Positions 23,205 to 35,374 of a stretch of 64,000 nt of DNA are shown in pieces. Made by a program: the position numbers and the translations under genes. Origin of the DNA: Loripinus fragilis (lineage: Eukaryota; Mollusca; Bivalvia; Lucinida; Lucinidae); assembly GCA_964019695.1 (NCBI GenBank), contig OZ026522.1, positions 19,905,977-19,969,976 on the forward strand. The letters are read 5' to 3'. Below the pieces are notes generated by a model. That model searched no databases and was not told the origin of the DNA. It saw only the letters and a program-made list of their open reading frames with translations. Position 1 is the first letter of the stretch; every line of letters begins with the position of its first letter.

Positions 23205-23660
23205 TAAGAGTACAAGTCCTGGGGTCGCGGAACTCTTTCTATCTTTTATCACGCTTATTAAAGAAATAATGAATATCTACCAAAAGTGCATCTACATTTG
23301 GTAGATATTTGGCTCCAAGCCTGGCTGCAATATGTATAAGATGTAAGGTACAACCAGCAAGGTAGATATTTGGATGCACTCTTTTACAAAAGCAAACACC
23401 CCATTCTTGTTGCCAGTAATACCAATATAAGTCCTGGGTGCCATGTAACTCATTCTATCTTTTATCACGCTTAATAAAGAAATAATGAGATTCTACCAAA
23501 AGTGGATCTACATTTGGCTGACATTTGGCTCCATGCCTGGCTGCAATATGTATAACATGTAAAGTACAACCAGCAAAGTAGATGCACTCTTTTACAAAAG
23601 CAAACACTCCATTCTTGTTGCCAGTCATGACATTAGCATTGTCGCATCAGAATGCCAAGC
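23205..23660 (-). pseudogene. hAT-like transposase relic, tandemly duplicated
   Basis: Two tandem copies (about 23205-23430 and 23434-23660) share AAGCAAACAC(C/T)CCATTCTTGT and TGGCTGCAATATGTATAA. Read on the minus strand they encode pieces such as DNANVMTGNKNGVFAFVK, then GCTLHVIHIAARHGAK and PNVDPLLVE. This resembles the RNase-H-like region of hAT/ZBED-type transposases (a D-N-x-N-x-M block followed by a conserved Cys-His helix). Frameshifts and stops break both copies. Assignment rests on motif memory, not a search. Confidence 0.4.
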
Positions 23661-24731
23661 AATTGGTCCATGTGCATACATTTGCCTACTCAATTTTACC
23701 AATTACTACCATGAAACTACCAGATTAGCAAAAGCCTAGTTCATGAAATCGAATTTGGTGATATAGCTGTCATGTAGATATAAACAATTTGTCATATAAT
23801 GACATGTATTTTAATACTGATTGGCAGTTTGAGATGTTTAAAAGAGGAAAGCCAATGGACATGTAAACTTGTTAAGTGTATATTTCAAAATAGGTTTCCT
23901 TAATTTCAGTAACACATGTTGTTGGTACACATTGGAATTGCCTCATAGAGGCAATTCCAATGTGCACCTACGTCACATGTCCATTCAATAAATGCGTGTT
24001 TTCACCGTAAAATAGTTCAACTACTTTTTATGTTTCAGTGTAATGAGCAAATAGAAATGAGCAAGTTTTTGTGTAGTTTGGCATGCACCTGGATGACAAT
24101 TATAGATAGCCAATTTTATATTATTGACAACTTATCTTTAGATATTTCATCAGAATGAAATTCTAAATGGTGGTTGCCTGGTTGTATCGAAATCACCACT
24201 GGAGTATCTTTCTGGTGATTCTCAAGACTCAATATCTGACTTGTCTAGACAACATGGTTCGTTGAGGTACGTTCTGATATTACTGATCTTATAAAAGCTG
24301 TCAATCATTGCAAAGGTAAGCTCAACAACCAATCAAATCAAAGCGAATAGCAACATGAGCCCCTTTATATGTTAACTATGCTTTAGTTTTAGCCTTTTTG
24401 CTGATTACATTTGCAATCAGTTTGAAACTTGTTTAAAATGTCAGGCTTCCCTTGGACACTCAGTTCATGCCCCTCAGTGAAAATTGCTTTTGTAAAATTC
24501 GTTTTAAAAAGTCATGTCTGCAAAATTACATGGCTCAATCAAAACAATAAAGTCTAATAAAGATGCCTGAGGTTCGAAAAACAGATTATAATACGAATAT
24601 CAGTTCGCTTTGTGAGATCCTCACATCCACTTGGAGGAATAAATCTCAAATTGACCGTTTTCCTGGTATTTGTTCATCAATGCACGCTTCGTGATCGCAA
24701 CTTTAAACAAAGACATACATGCCTTTTCCTG
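23661..24731. other. Unassigned non-coding DNA with a hairpin
   Basis: A perfect hairpin, ACATTGGAATTGCCTC / GAGGCAATTCCAATGT, lies at about 23928-23964. No supported gene. Confidence 0.45.
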
Positions 24732-25056
24732 TATTGCATGGTGTCACGTCTAGGAGTGATATAACGCCATGCAATAGAATTAATAAACCCCTTTGGTTTA
24801 CATTTTTAAGGTTACGAAATGGAGTCCATCATAGATGGCAAAGTTAAAGCGTTTCACGCCAAAGATGCGATTTTAAGTAATTTAAATATCATCTGATAAA
24901 TAGAATCTTACATTCATGCTTCTGTTTTATTGATTTTATTAAACTAGTTGCGAAAAATCGATAAAATGCTCTGCAAGCCTCGCACTTTGTCGCTTTTCTC
25001 AACTCATTGAATAAATTCAATAAAACACGAGCACTCACTCATGTAAGCTCCTCTAT
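24732..25056 (+). repeat. Solo copy of the 335-bp arm repeat
   Basis: GTCACGTCTAGGAGTGATAT through GCCATGCAATAG, ATCTGATAAATAGAATCTTA and TTCAATAAAACACGAGCACT. It is diverged from the paired inverted arms at 60855-61190 and 62386-62728, showing the arm can exist alone. Confidence 0.6.
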
Positions 25057-25162
25057 GAATGCTTTATTGTTATCCTTCCCTACATCTGTTGCATGGTAAC
25101 AGAACGTTGATTCCTTCAGAACAGCGGTTTCCAAGCTGCAGTACTGTCGCCATTATCGATCC

Positions 25163-25379
25163 AGGGGCGGATCCAGGATTTCTGGGAAGGGAATTCATAT
25201 GTATATGGGTGTTGGGGTTCGCTTTGCTAATTTTATCTCATTTTGTTTTATAATATCTCATGAAAATGAAATAATTTGGTCTCACAGAGACCAAATTATT
25301 TTATTTTTATAGGATATTGTTTTTTAAAAAAACAAACGAGGCTGGTAGGGGATTCAAGTGATCCCCCTGGATCCGCCAC
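25163..25379. mobile_element. MITE, GGCGGATCC family, both ends present
   Basis: Begins AGGGGCGGATCCAGGATT and ends CCCCCTGGATCCGCC; the centre is an inverted pair AATAATTTGGTCTC / GAGACCAAATTATT. Confidence 0.7.
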
Positions 25380-26672
25380 TACGATCGCTTAATTATTTGC
25401 ATGATTTTAACTCTGTTTGATCATTTGTTTAAAATTGTAGAACCGCGTGAAATTTCAAACATTGTTCAACTTTACCACAATTTGTCATGCTTCCATTCCA
25501 ATCTTTGTAACTTTAATATTGTTAACATATGTTTGATAATGTCAACTGTTCTTGCTTATAGAATATGTTTAAACCAAATTATGAAACTCGTGCCATTTTG
25601 CACAGCTTTCATGAATGTATTGTACATTTAGTTTGGTTATGCTAGCAAAATACAATCAATCAGTTTATATTTTCAACGTGTTGTCAGCTCTTTCTTGAAA
25701 TTATAACATTTTTGGCGAGAAACGCAGTCGAGTTTTTATCGTTGTTGGTTTACTGGGACAATTTTGATACTTGCATCAGCTCTAAACTTTATTTACCACC
25801 TAATTAACAAATTTGTTTGCTCATCTGTAGCATCGGCCTATAATTTATGTTGTTGTTGTATACCTTTTATCTTCTTTTTCTCCAATTCTTAACTTCGGAA
25901 GTTCATTTCCGCAACATTGGGCCGATTTTATAACGTTTCTGAAAATCTACCTGGATGTTTAGCTATTCAGTCCTTTCTTGGGCCTCTTTGTATTGCTCAG
26001 CTGGGCGTATCAAATCTGTCGATTATTACGCCGCCCTGGGCCTACACCAAAACACGACAGTTTATATGCAAGCAGACGACTATTAATGATCCATAGACTG
26101 GCGGTTTTACACTGCGCATGCGTTAACCTCACTTCCTTTAAATGTGTCAGCGACAACAAAAATGAAGTTACATTTAGCTGCTGGGGACAAATAATTAATT
26201 AGAAGCTGTAAATAATCAGGCAATTAGCGAAGGATTTGGGGTCCACCGGTCAGAACACGTCAAGTATCTAGGTAAGGCCGATTTGTTCATTTATCCCCCA
26301 AGCGCTGTTTATGACATGCAATTAACATTTGTTTATGTTTGTGTAAGTGAAAGTGTCAGCTGAGCCACAAATTGTATGTCTTCATTATTGTAGTATATTT
26401 ATATATGTACTGGTTGTGTTTAAGATATCTTGTTGGTATCGATCAGCATAATAGACTAATTGATTCAAACCTCCAGACCCAATAATTCTGCATAGAAAAT
26501 ATCAATGTATAAGGTTGTTTTACAAGACTTTCCTTTTTGACGATGCATTGAATAAGTAAGGAATCCTCTATACGGGTGGTGCTGTCCATCCATATGCGGT
26601 TTTCGTGTTTGCATTGAAGCCCCCCCCCCCCCGGTGACTTAGCTGATGTCCGTTCTATTAAAGACGACGGCT
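25380..26672. other. Non-coding DNA, possible 5' untranslated exon
   Basis: No domain-bearing frame. The sequence CGTCAAGTATCTAG|GTAAGGCC near 26270 looks like a splice donor and could end an untranslated first exon of TRIM-B, but this is a guess from the consensus alone. Confidence 0.25.
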
Positions 26673-27235
26673 CTGTGTTGTTGTTGATTCATTGTCTAGT
26701 GCTCCTCCCATTGATTGTGGGTTCTGGGTTTGTTTTTTGTTATGCATATTTAAGTGTCCTGTCTAGTTCTGCAATCATCTTGACGAGAGAGAGAAAGAGA
26801 GAGAGAGAGAGGGGGGGTGAGAGAGTTGGTTGCTTTGCTTTAATTATCTTATTGATTACGTTGGACTGTTAGTGTTTGTTACTCTTCCTCACGGTGCCAT
26901 AGGTTGGTCTACAGTCTGTGATTGTGGCATTTCCGTATCAAACGTACTTACTTTTTGATCCTGTTTTTGAAGTGTGGTAGTTCATTGTGTCTTTTCTAGT
27001 CAATCATCTTGACGAGGAAGGGAGATTGCTGGTGGCTTTGCTTTGCTTTAATTATCTTGCTGATATCTTGGGACTGATTTGTTCTGTGATTCTTCCTTAC
27101 GGTGCCACAGGTTGGTCTACAATGTGTGATTGTGGTATTTCCTGATCATGCCCACTTACATTTGGTTCTGTTTTTGTGGTGTAGAACACCATTGTGTCTT
27201 TTCTAGTTCTGCAATCATCTCAGAGAGAGATAGGG
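26673..27235 (+). repeat. Dispersed repeat in about 2.3 tandem units, with (GA)n
   Basis: Units near 26690, 26995 and 27195 share TCTAGTTCTGCAATCATCT, GGTTGCTTTGCTTTAATTAT and GGTTGGTCTAC, spaced about 290 bp apart. A (GA)n/G run is at 26785-26825. Relatives are at 19690-20030 (inverted), 59830-60085 and, weakly, 34085-34330. Confidence 0.6.
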
Positions 27236-27359
27236 AGCTTTATGCGTTCTTACTTTTATGCGTTAGTCTCAGTCTTCTAGAGCCTATTCCAGTTTCATAG
27301 GTTTAGATAAACAAAATTTTTGAGCGTAAAATTGTAATATTTTCTAATCCATCAGTTTG

Positions 27360-27486
27360 AACATATGTTTTGGGTGCTCAAAAGAACCGTCTCATTGAGA
27401 AGGTTCTTTTGAGTACCCACAACATATGTTTTGGTTGAGAAATAAGAAAATTATTTTTTGGGTATGCACTCTTAAATAAAGGCCTG
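27360..27486. repeat. Palindromic 'gggtgctcaaaagaaccg' repeat, best copy
   Basis: ACATATGTTTTGGGTGCTCA and its inverted partner TGAGTACCCACAACATATGT surround AAGAACCGTCTCATTGAGAA. It is followed by TTGGTTGAGAAATAAGAAAA, also seen at 6130 and 12450. Confidence 0.7.
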
Positions 27487-27591
27487 TTATGGTGCCGTGG
27501 TTAAGCTGCGATTGAGGCATTTCATTGTTTCAAATTGCCACAAGTCTGTTGCTTTTTGGTTTCTATATCAATTATCATTATTGTTTCTTTG

Positions 27592-27840
27592 GGCCTCGTC
27601 GCCAGATAATTCGTCTTCGGGTTTCGCAGGCAGGTAAGAAAGACTCGGTGGAGCTAGCTCAGCTACAGAGACTCACTTGAATATGTGAATTTCGCTTAAA
27701 GCAAGTTTAGCTCTTATGCTTCAGATCAGAAATCTATTAAATTATTCACAAATCGGACTGCATGGATGCGCAGGGCAATCTACACCTTTATTATTCCAAC
27801 TTAGCATACAACAAAAATCAGATTTTCCCGCGACGAGGCC
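27592..27840. mobile_element. MITE with GGCCTCGTCGC termini, copy 1
   Basis: GGCCTCGTCGCCAGATAATT at the left; CGCGACGAGGCC at the right. Shares TCAGCTACAGAGACT and AGCAAGTTTA with 47767-48001. Confidence 0.75.
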
Positions 27841-28044
27841 AATTCTGTTTGACTAAAAAATGCCTTGCTAGACATCAACCACTTTACCGTCTTTTGTATT
27901 TATTGTGTAGTTTAAGACTGCGGCACAGTTAACACTGTGTGGAAGTCAAAATGGACCTGGAACAGACTGTTTTGACATGCACCAAACCAATATTATGAAG
28001 CAAAGTCCATAAGTACCAAACAGCCTGAATATGCATACAAGCAC

Positions 28045-28352
28045 ATGCGCGGATCCAGAAAAAAATCAGAGAGGGTCCAACTTTTTTTTTTACTTTTTTA
28101 GTTAATGAGTGGATCCAAATACCACTAAAATCGGGCCATCATTGGCCCGCCAGCGAAACGCCATTTAAAGCGAAACGCCATTTAAACGTGACGTGCCGAT
28201 GATTGCCCAACATTGAATGCTAGCTTGGTAGCTTTGTGTTTTTTTTTCAAGGGATCCGGACCAGTATTGCTAAGAAAACCTATATTTTTGTGATTTTTCA
28301 GGGGGGGGGGGAGGGCCCGAACCCCCTGCCCCACCCCCTCTGCATCCGCACA
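28045..28352. mobile_element. MITE-like repeat, CGGATCCAG/CTGCATCCGC type, copy 1
   Basis: Starts ATGCGCGGATCCAG and ends CCCCTCTGCATCCGCACA. It contains an inner pair around GGCCCGCCAGCGAAACGCCA and the segment TTTTTGTGATTTTTCAGG. The same element, inverted, is at 50323-50634. Confidence 0.65.
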
Positions 28353-29631
28353 TCAAGCAAGACAAACTTTAGAAATTAAATTTGCAACAAGGTCTCATTA
28401 TTCAACTTAAAACTTCGAAAGTCAATTTAAATTTTATACCTAATACAAGGCCGATTCGTTTGTATAGAGTGTGGTTTTCAAACTAAGGCATCTTTATTGG
28501 TGCATCTGTAGTAAAATAACCCTAAACTTTTATGATGTTACATGAAGTTTGGTTGATGGTTATCAATGTCTGTCTCGTCTGTGTCCTAGATAAACCTTAA
28601 ATCAAGGGACACAAGAACAAAGAAAGACACAGAGAGTGAGAGAGAGAGAGAGAGTATACAGAAGTGGAAAAACAAAAGACTGTGTTTGATCGAGTTGCAA
28701 CCAACGTCCCTCAAGCATATTAACGTGTTATCTAGATTTTGCAGTAAGCGACATTTTCGTAAAGTATTAGACTAATGTCAGCCTGCAGTAATGCTGCTTA
28801 AAGATGTTGAAATATTAAAATCGCGGACCGCATTTCCCGCAAAATGCGAAATAACTGCAGTGTCAAAAATTGCCTAATCAATGACATGCGTTATAATGGT
28901 CGCTTTACGTTTCTATAACAAAGCACAGTTGAAAAGCAGATGCACCTTTAACCAATAGTTAAAATAAATTTTTATGAGTATATTTAGACCAGCTAATAAG
29001 CAATTTTAACGTTGAATTTTTATTGCAGAATAGTCATATTTTGAAGGGAGCCCCCCCCCCCACACACACACACACACACACCAAATTCTCCCGGACATAT
29101 TATGACAGCCGTTAAGAAACATAATAAAATGTGTCATTAAGGAGTGTATTAAAGCAGACTGCCTACACACATTTTCTCCATATAATTATACTAAAATACC
29201 TACGCCCTCATTCAGATTTAATTCGAAAATTCAAATGTCGAAAACAAGTTATATGTAAATTAAATAGGTGAATAAACGTTCACTCCTTATGACAGTGTGT
29301 TTATTTATTCTAACTATAAGTACTTCGAAAAGAACGTGTAAATGTGTAAAAAAAATGGGGCAGAACGTCGGTCCTGATCAGGATCACAAACCGTTTGACT
29401 CTGATAGTGTTTCTGAAACTTTCTTTTAAAATGTTAATTTTGACTTTACCCAGCATGCAGTTAAAAGAGCCACCCCTGACAAAACCATCAACATCATCTG
29501 TGCACCAAGCTAATAAACTAGCTGCTTCGATCCTCGTATACCCATAAAGATGATTTAAAATGTTGAGATGATTTGACCCTAGACATCTGCTCCGGACATC
29601 TTTGATGCAATATATGTAGACATGACATGTA
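28353..29631. other. Non-coding DNA with short microsatellites
   Basis: (GA)n at about 28636-28655 and C-run/(CA)n at 29051-29081. A dispersed-repeat fragment (CAGAACGTCGGTCCTGATCA) is at 29362-29460. The minus-strand open frame 29310-29657 overlaps that fragment and a MITE end, and is not credible as a gene. Confidence 0.5.
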
Positions 29632-29797
29632 CAGTTAACTCTGTGTAAAACGGTCACTCAAAAATAGACAAAAACAAGGGTCTTAAAGACAAATGGTAGC
29701 TTACTTGAAGCATTCTGCAATACTTTTAACCTGCATTAAGCGATAATTGGTCCTGAAAAACTTTTCTCGAGACTGGCCGTTTTACACAGGTTTTACT
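29632..29797. mobile_element. TA-flanked MITE, CAGTAAAACCTG family, copy 5
   Basis: Ends CAGTTAACTCTGTGTAAAAC and GTTTTACACAGGTTTTACT; a short internal deletion compared with 11579. Confidence 0.7.
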
Positions 29798-30577
29798 TAT
29801 TTGCTGCAGCAAAATTGCTGCCAACTTGACCATTTTTGCTGCAGCAATATCGCTGCTAACCTGTTTATTAACTGGCAATCAGCGATATGGAGAGGATACT
29901 CTCTATAAAATTTATTGGCAGACAGAGGTTCGAAGTCACAACCCCTCATTTTATCAAGTCAGTTTATCAACCCGACTTGGTATTTTTTAATGCATTTGTT
30001 GTCATCTGATGACTTTTTCAATTTTTTTGCAAAAAAATATTTCAACAGTCAAACGGTTTGGATTCAGATCAGGTCCTGATCTGGGACCAAACTTTGCAAA
30101 GACAAAATTCGCCGCTAGCAAGGGACCACCGACTGCTCAACGTGTACCAGTAAACAACCCTCTCGTTGAAGTCTAGCAGGATGCAAAATATTGTTCGCAT
30201 TTGTTATGTACACCAAATGACACAACGCACCCTACCACCCTCAAAACCAGCTTTGTGTTGATATTTCAACAATTAGTTTGACCTTAGATGAAGAATTAGT
30301 AGGTATGTTAAGTTGTCTAAGCTGTGATGATCTTCTCAAAGATTATTCTGAAAGATTAAATTTGCATAATAAAATTTTTGATAATGAGTTTATGTTGATT
30401 TTAAGCTACAAGCAAAAATAAAGCATTTGTGTTTTGCAAACAAACAGGCGGGTTGATAAATAATGTTAATAATAATTGTAATTTTAGGACAAATTTGGTG
30501 GTAGCTGAATTGCCACTGGTCTTGTAACCTTGCCACTGTTTTAAAAGATATGTTCTGTTTGATTGTATTGATCCCAA
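29798..30577. other. Non-coding DNA with repeat fragments
   Basis: GCTGCAGCAA motifs repeat at 29806-29850. A fragment at 30045-30115 matches the 563-720 family in inverted form. 30480-30577 matches 1660-1762 (ATTTGGTGGTAGCTGAA, TTCTGTTTGATTGTATTGAT). Confidence 0.45.
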
Positions 30578-30757
30578 TGGCGGATCCAGAGAGGGTTCAG
30601 GGTCCCGTCCCCCGTTTTTAAATATCCTATGAAAATGAAATAATTTGGGCTCAGTGAGACCAAATTATTTCATATTTATGCGATATTTAAATAAAATTAG
30701 AGAAAATCAGTAATGCGAACCCCAACACCTTTATACATATGAACCCCCTGGATCCGG
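30578..30757. mobile_element. MITE, GGCGGATCCAGAGGGGGTTC family
   Basis: TGGCGGATCCAGAGAGGGTT at the left and GAACCCCCTGGATCCG at the right; inner pair TAATTTGGGCTC / GAGACCAAATTA. Confidence 0.75.
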
Positions 30758-31090
30758 AGAATAAATACAAGAATAACGGGTAGAAATATTTTCATTTAAG
30801 TTTAGCTGAGCTGTCACCCCTTTTGATGTAAACTAACACTTACTTTCTTACTAAATCAACTTGAGGCCAACATTTCTCCAGTGATGAATGTTAAATGTTA
30901 ATGTAGCAATATAAGAATGTAAAAAAAATCAATCTCTGTTATATGCTTCGCTATGAGAAGCTGTGCAGCTGGACTCGAACGAATCCAACATATTTCATAA
31001 AAATAATGTGTTGCTTATTGCCATATTTAGTACTTAAACACAAGCAAGATCGAACACTTTGCTGACGTTAATATTAAAATCTTCTTGCAG

Positions 31091-31231
31091 TTGTATCCCT
31101 TTAACAGCGAGAGCGCTCTTTATAATTCCAGTTGAGACACACACACACAATGGCGATGGCAGAAAAGAACGTAGAAGACAGAACTTTTAAAGGTGGTGTC
31201 ATGAGCCCCACGTCGAAGCAGACATTTGCAG
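31091..31231 (+). CDS. TRIM-B exon 1 with the start codon
   Basis: An acceptor (AATCTTCTTGCAG) ends at 31090, so part of the 5' untranslated region lies in this exon and more lies upstream. ATG at 31150 has A at -3 and G at +4, a strong start context, just after a short (AC) run. It encodes 27 codons plus one base, then the donor GTGAGT at 31232. The single leftover G joins to CA|ATG of any of the three downstream second exons in frame, adding one Ala. This phase matches TRIM-A's intron, supporting common descent. Confidence 0.8.
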
Positions 31232-34200
31232 GTGAGTAGTATGGGGTGACCTAAGGGTGTCAAAAAAGACGTATCAACTAATTCAGAATTTATACGACTA
31301 CTTTGCTGTCTGTAAGGTATTAACCCAAAATCTGTTCCAATCTAGATTTTTTTTTGAATGCGAACAATAACAAGAAATATCTTTAAAAAAGATATTCGGC
31401 GGCTCTCAAATACTTACAATTTTAACACAACTAAGTGACGAAATCCCCTTATACTCCCTGTCTTTGCATGCTGGAAAAGGATGTTCCGTCTAAAACCAGC
31501 GAATTTGGAAGTTGTGCTATGTTTCTGGTCTCTCTTTTGCTTGGTGCTCTTTTCGCTGAGCGATATGCATCTGAATCGTTCCAAATTTTAGGCACTTCAC
31601 CAGCAAAGGCTAGGGAACAATGTTATTAGTCCTAATGTTTTTAAGAAAACTGGAGATTTTGACGATAAATGTATGCACTGAAACAAACTGAAAACCCGGA
31701 AAAAACATGCCATATTGTTGTTGTTGTTGTCACATAGGCTAGATTCTGCCCGTCTCAGATCTCAACTTGGAGTAGTTTTCAAGTCTTAAATGGTTTACAC
31801 TTTCACCACTCTACTTACATATTATGAATGTCTCTATTTACAGAAAAATACTGATATACCAAATCACTTTTGTGTGGAACTAACTCCTATAACCTTTCTA
31901 TTTCCTGTGGCACCTCGCCATAGCCGGGGTCGGGGAATAAATACATGTAGACTCAAAAACTGATCGACTAGCTCCCAGTAAGCACGTAAAATCCGGCTAC
32001 TCTCGGCCTGCCAGAAAAACACCACCCGAAAAGCGTTTTGGTGGCGGGCCCATATTGGCCCGAGATTTGGTGCTGGCTGTTTGCAAGTTAGCCCCGGGAA
32101 GTTAGCCTTATATGATACATGTTCGTCTGACATACATGTAGTTAAAGAAACTAGAGCTTGTGCCTGTCATCTTCCTAAAGGAAATAGCAAAATATGCTGA
32201 TACATGTACAGCTGCGGAGGTTGATCTGAGTCTAAGTGTAGGATTGTGGGTTGTGGGCACATTCAAATTGTAGGAAATTATGTGCCATTATTTACCGTTA
32301 AATATCCATCCCCATTATAACCTCTTTTTTTTAAGATACATCTTTTTTCACAAAGATGTATCTTGTTAAGCGCTATTAATAGACATTATAACGTGGGCTT
32401 TTTGGCTGTCTATTTATAACGCACCATGTTGTCTGATTAAAGAGAGACTCTGCTGATAGCTACACTGTCCTTGTAAAAATATGCATTTGCCGGTCAGAGC
32501 AAGCTTTGCACGTATTTACTCGCCTGAACCCCGAGGTTACTCTCTAATTCGCGATGAATTTTAGGCCCTTGTATATAATGTAATGCATTAAATACACTTG
32601 TTATATTTGTTTTAGAAATAGACTAGACCTAATTCAGTGATTTTTTTACAAATTTGTTTCTATGAGTCCCGGGACTCACTGGGCCAAAATTCTTTGCATC
32701 CCAAACTCGAAGTTCTGCATCCCATACGACGTCCACTTTGAATTATAAATTTTGTGTATCCATACGAATCCGGCCATTCGTAGAAGCCAATTTGGGAAGC
32801 AAAACACTGGCATACTTATTTATACTATAATAAAGATAAAACTTAATTTACTTTGTCAAGTAAAATAATAAAGATATAAAAACCTACCTGACTTTCTTAT
32901 TAATAAAAAGTTCAGTTGCAGACAGTTTATTTCCTTAATTTAATCATATTATCATCTTTTGCCAAGAGTCAGACTTTTGTCTCGCAGTTTTCATATATTT
33001 TTTAGAGCCCAGGTCATTAGCCCGTGTTCATCTAACTCTGCATGCCTACAAGTGTAGTGCTGGAAGTTACTGCCTTTGAGCCTTTGGACATACCATATTA
33101 ATTTTTCTTTTATCATCTGTGCACAGTCTAGTCTCCGTACTTCATGAGCCTGCAGTAATACTTTAACCATTCTATTGGTATTTGCTCGAAGCAGGGTGTT
33201 TAAACTTGCGGGTAAAACGCATTATTCAAATGTTTCATTTCGGGTTGGTAGTATCGGATCAGTACTGGTTTATCGGCACTGGTTTTTACCAGTAGTCCGG
33301 TACTGGCTTTTACCGGTAAACTCCCCTACAGCGGGTCATATCTGAAAACACGTGTTTCCCAAGGGAAGTAATGATCGCTATACTGTTAGGGAGTTTTTTT
33401 CAGTACCGGTTTTTACCAATATTATTCAAGACACGATGCGCAAGTTAAAAAAAAAACCACTCAAAACGAAAGTTGCAAATACTAAATGCAGACTTTTCGC
33501 CACAATTTTAATGCATCATGCAGGACTCTCATGGTTTAAAATCATGCGTCCTTTGTGAGAAGCATGCGTCTGAGACCCAGGACGCGCAGGTAAAAAAAGT
33601 CACTGCATATTGTCGAAATTTATGAAACAGACTATAATCGTGTAACGCGCATTTGATACGGGGAAACCATAATGGCTTGAATAAAAAATACAAAGATTTG
33701 CTTTATATCATGCTGTTAAAATCCTTTAGGATATAGTGAGTTATCTTATATTGCACTTATTTACTATGTGCAATTAAGCAATGCATGCAAAGAATGGTAG
33801 TAAAGCAAATTAGAAATGCTGTACAGCGGGAGTTGACCTATATTCATGATCAATGTTCATTATTAGGACTAGTGCACAGACTGGTTCTCGGCCATTTACA
33901 TGGAAATTTTCAAGTTAAATTGCATCTATAATAAGATCGCGTGGTCAGTCTGAGTATTAACCAATGAGGGCATTGTTTTCTATCTGGTGTGATGAATATT
34001 ACAATTTAAGAATACTTCTGATTGGTGAAAATTTGCATAAATTGTAGGTCTAAAGCGATATTAGAACGGCGGGCCGCCGTAAAAAGTGAATATGGCCTCC
34101 GAGGAACGTAAAGCAACAATCCAAACAGACAAACAAAACAAGGACCCAACACAAAAAAAAACGCAATACGCAATGGTAGCAACAACAATGAATAAACAAC

Positions 34201-34396
34201 CAACAACAGAATCACTGCTCTAGAACAGACAGCAGCCTATTGGCCACCGGACTGTTTTTTTTTTGTAATTTACTGGCTAAACCTAGCCCTAGATTCTGCT
34301 GTTTTTAAAAAAGAAAATTTGTTTAGCTCGCATTGAAAATATAATAGGAAGATACAATGTTAATCAACGTCCATTTGCGAGTCAATAGTTATGGGA
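31232..34396. other. TRIM-B intron 1, first part
   Basis: A long intron with no supported internal exon. Features seen: a hairpin AAGATACATCTT..AAGATGTATCTT at about 32334-32369; repeats of TACCAGTAxxCCGGTACTGG at 33260-33325; and a segment at 34085-34330 weakly like the 19690-20030 repeat. Confidence 0.5.
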
Positions 34397-34624
34397 TTAA
34401 CCCATTTATGCCAAATGGAATTCCCCACCCTTATCAATTGGGCGTATCCATTTCGAATTTAAGGGCTGTTTGGTAGTAAGTTTCAATTTCATTCATATTT
34501 AAAAATTTATTCTGTGCGCAAACAGTGAAGAACCTGATCAGACGTCGCAATCTGCGGCGTCTGATCTGGTTCAGCACTGTTTGCTGATGTCCCATAAAAA
34601 GGACACTAGGCTTTAAAGGGTTAA
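34397..34624. mobile_element. MITE with TTAACCC termini, copy 2
   Basis: TTAACCCATTTATGCC at the left and CTTTAAAGGGTTAA at the right are inverted. The central palindrome is CAGACGTCGCAATCTGCGGC; partner copy at 875-1112. Located in TRIM-B intron 1. Confidence 0.75.
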
Positions 34625-34861
34625 GACCGCGAATCTTTTTGTATCATTGCTTTGCCTAGAATACTTCTTTCCTAAACCACACTCTCTAAACCCACACTGA
34701 ATTCTATCATTTTGCAAGATGGAAGAGACTTCTTTTTCTTGCTTTCAAGTTCAGACGAGTCCCGTGGGACAACCATTTTACTTCGAATTATATGTAAAAT
34801 GAAATCGAACCAACGGAATTAGTCATTTAAGATTATAACCCCACCCCCTTTCCCAAAAAAA

Positions 34862-35060
34862 TTGTGGCTGAGTTGGTAGAGCGGTAGACTTTGGATCGAA
34901 GGGTTGTGAGTTCGAGACTCAATTTATGCACTGTGTTGTGTGCTTGAGCAAGACACTTTATCCTCTGTTTAGTCCCGATTCAACCCCGAAAGACAGGAAA
35001 GCGTCCCCACATGACTGAAAAAGTGTTGACTTGGACGTTAATCATCAACACAATCAAACC
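34862..35060 (+). mobile_element. tRNA-derived SINE upstream of the duplicated RING exons
   Basis: A tRNA-like head has box A (TGGCTGAGTTGGTAGAG) and box B (AGTTCGAGACT). It is followed by TTGAGCAAGACACTTTATCC, CCGAAAGACAGGAAAGCG, and a tail GACTTGGACGTTAATCATCA then CAA-rich sequence. The tail is the source of the sequence at the ends of the truncated RING exons (35663-35704 and 36419-36455). Confidence 0.75.
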
Positions 35061-35104
35061 AACAAATAGTATCTTTAATATTTCCTATTAAAGCATATAT
35101 TCTG

Positions 35105-35165
35105 GATATTAAAAGAAACGTCTTGCTGTGGCGTTTCTTTCACGCACCCAAAATATATGTTTTGC
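35105..35165. repeat. Palindrome (AAAAGAAACGTC type), unit 1
   Basis: AAAAGAAACGTCTTGCTGTG with inverted GCGTTTCTTT. The same hairpin recurs at 35745-35830 and 36490-36575 as part of the TRIM-B exon duplication, and an extra copy lies at about 35905-35960. Confidence 0.65.
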
Positions 35166-35374
35166 TACATTTTTACAATTAGGTCGTTACAAACGAATAT
35201 ATACACTAAATTCACATATATATGAGAATAAATTCGAATTGCAAATACTTAAAACATCGAACTATCGCAGTTCGAGTTATAGAGTTTTACTGTAATAATT
35301 CTAGTTGTAACACATTTGAGCGATACGGGACCATTTTGATCATTTATTTTATCTATCTATATATTTATTTGCAG

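Noticed and set aside
34862..34935. tRNA gene (box A and box B present)
   Set aside because: The head is followed by the SINE centre and tail seen in other copies, and the sequence does not keep a full cloverleaf; it is SINE-derived.
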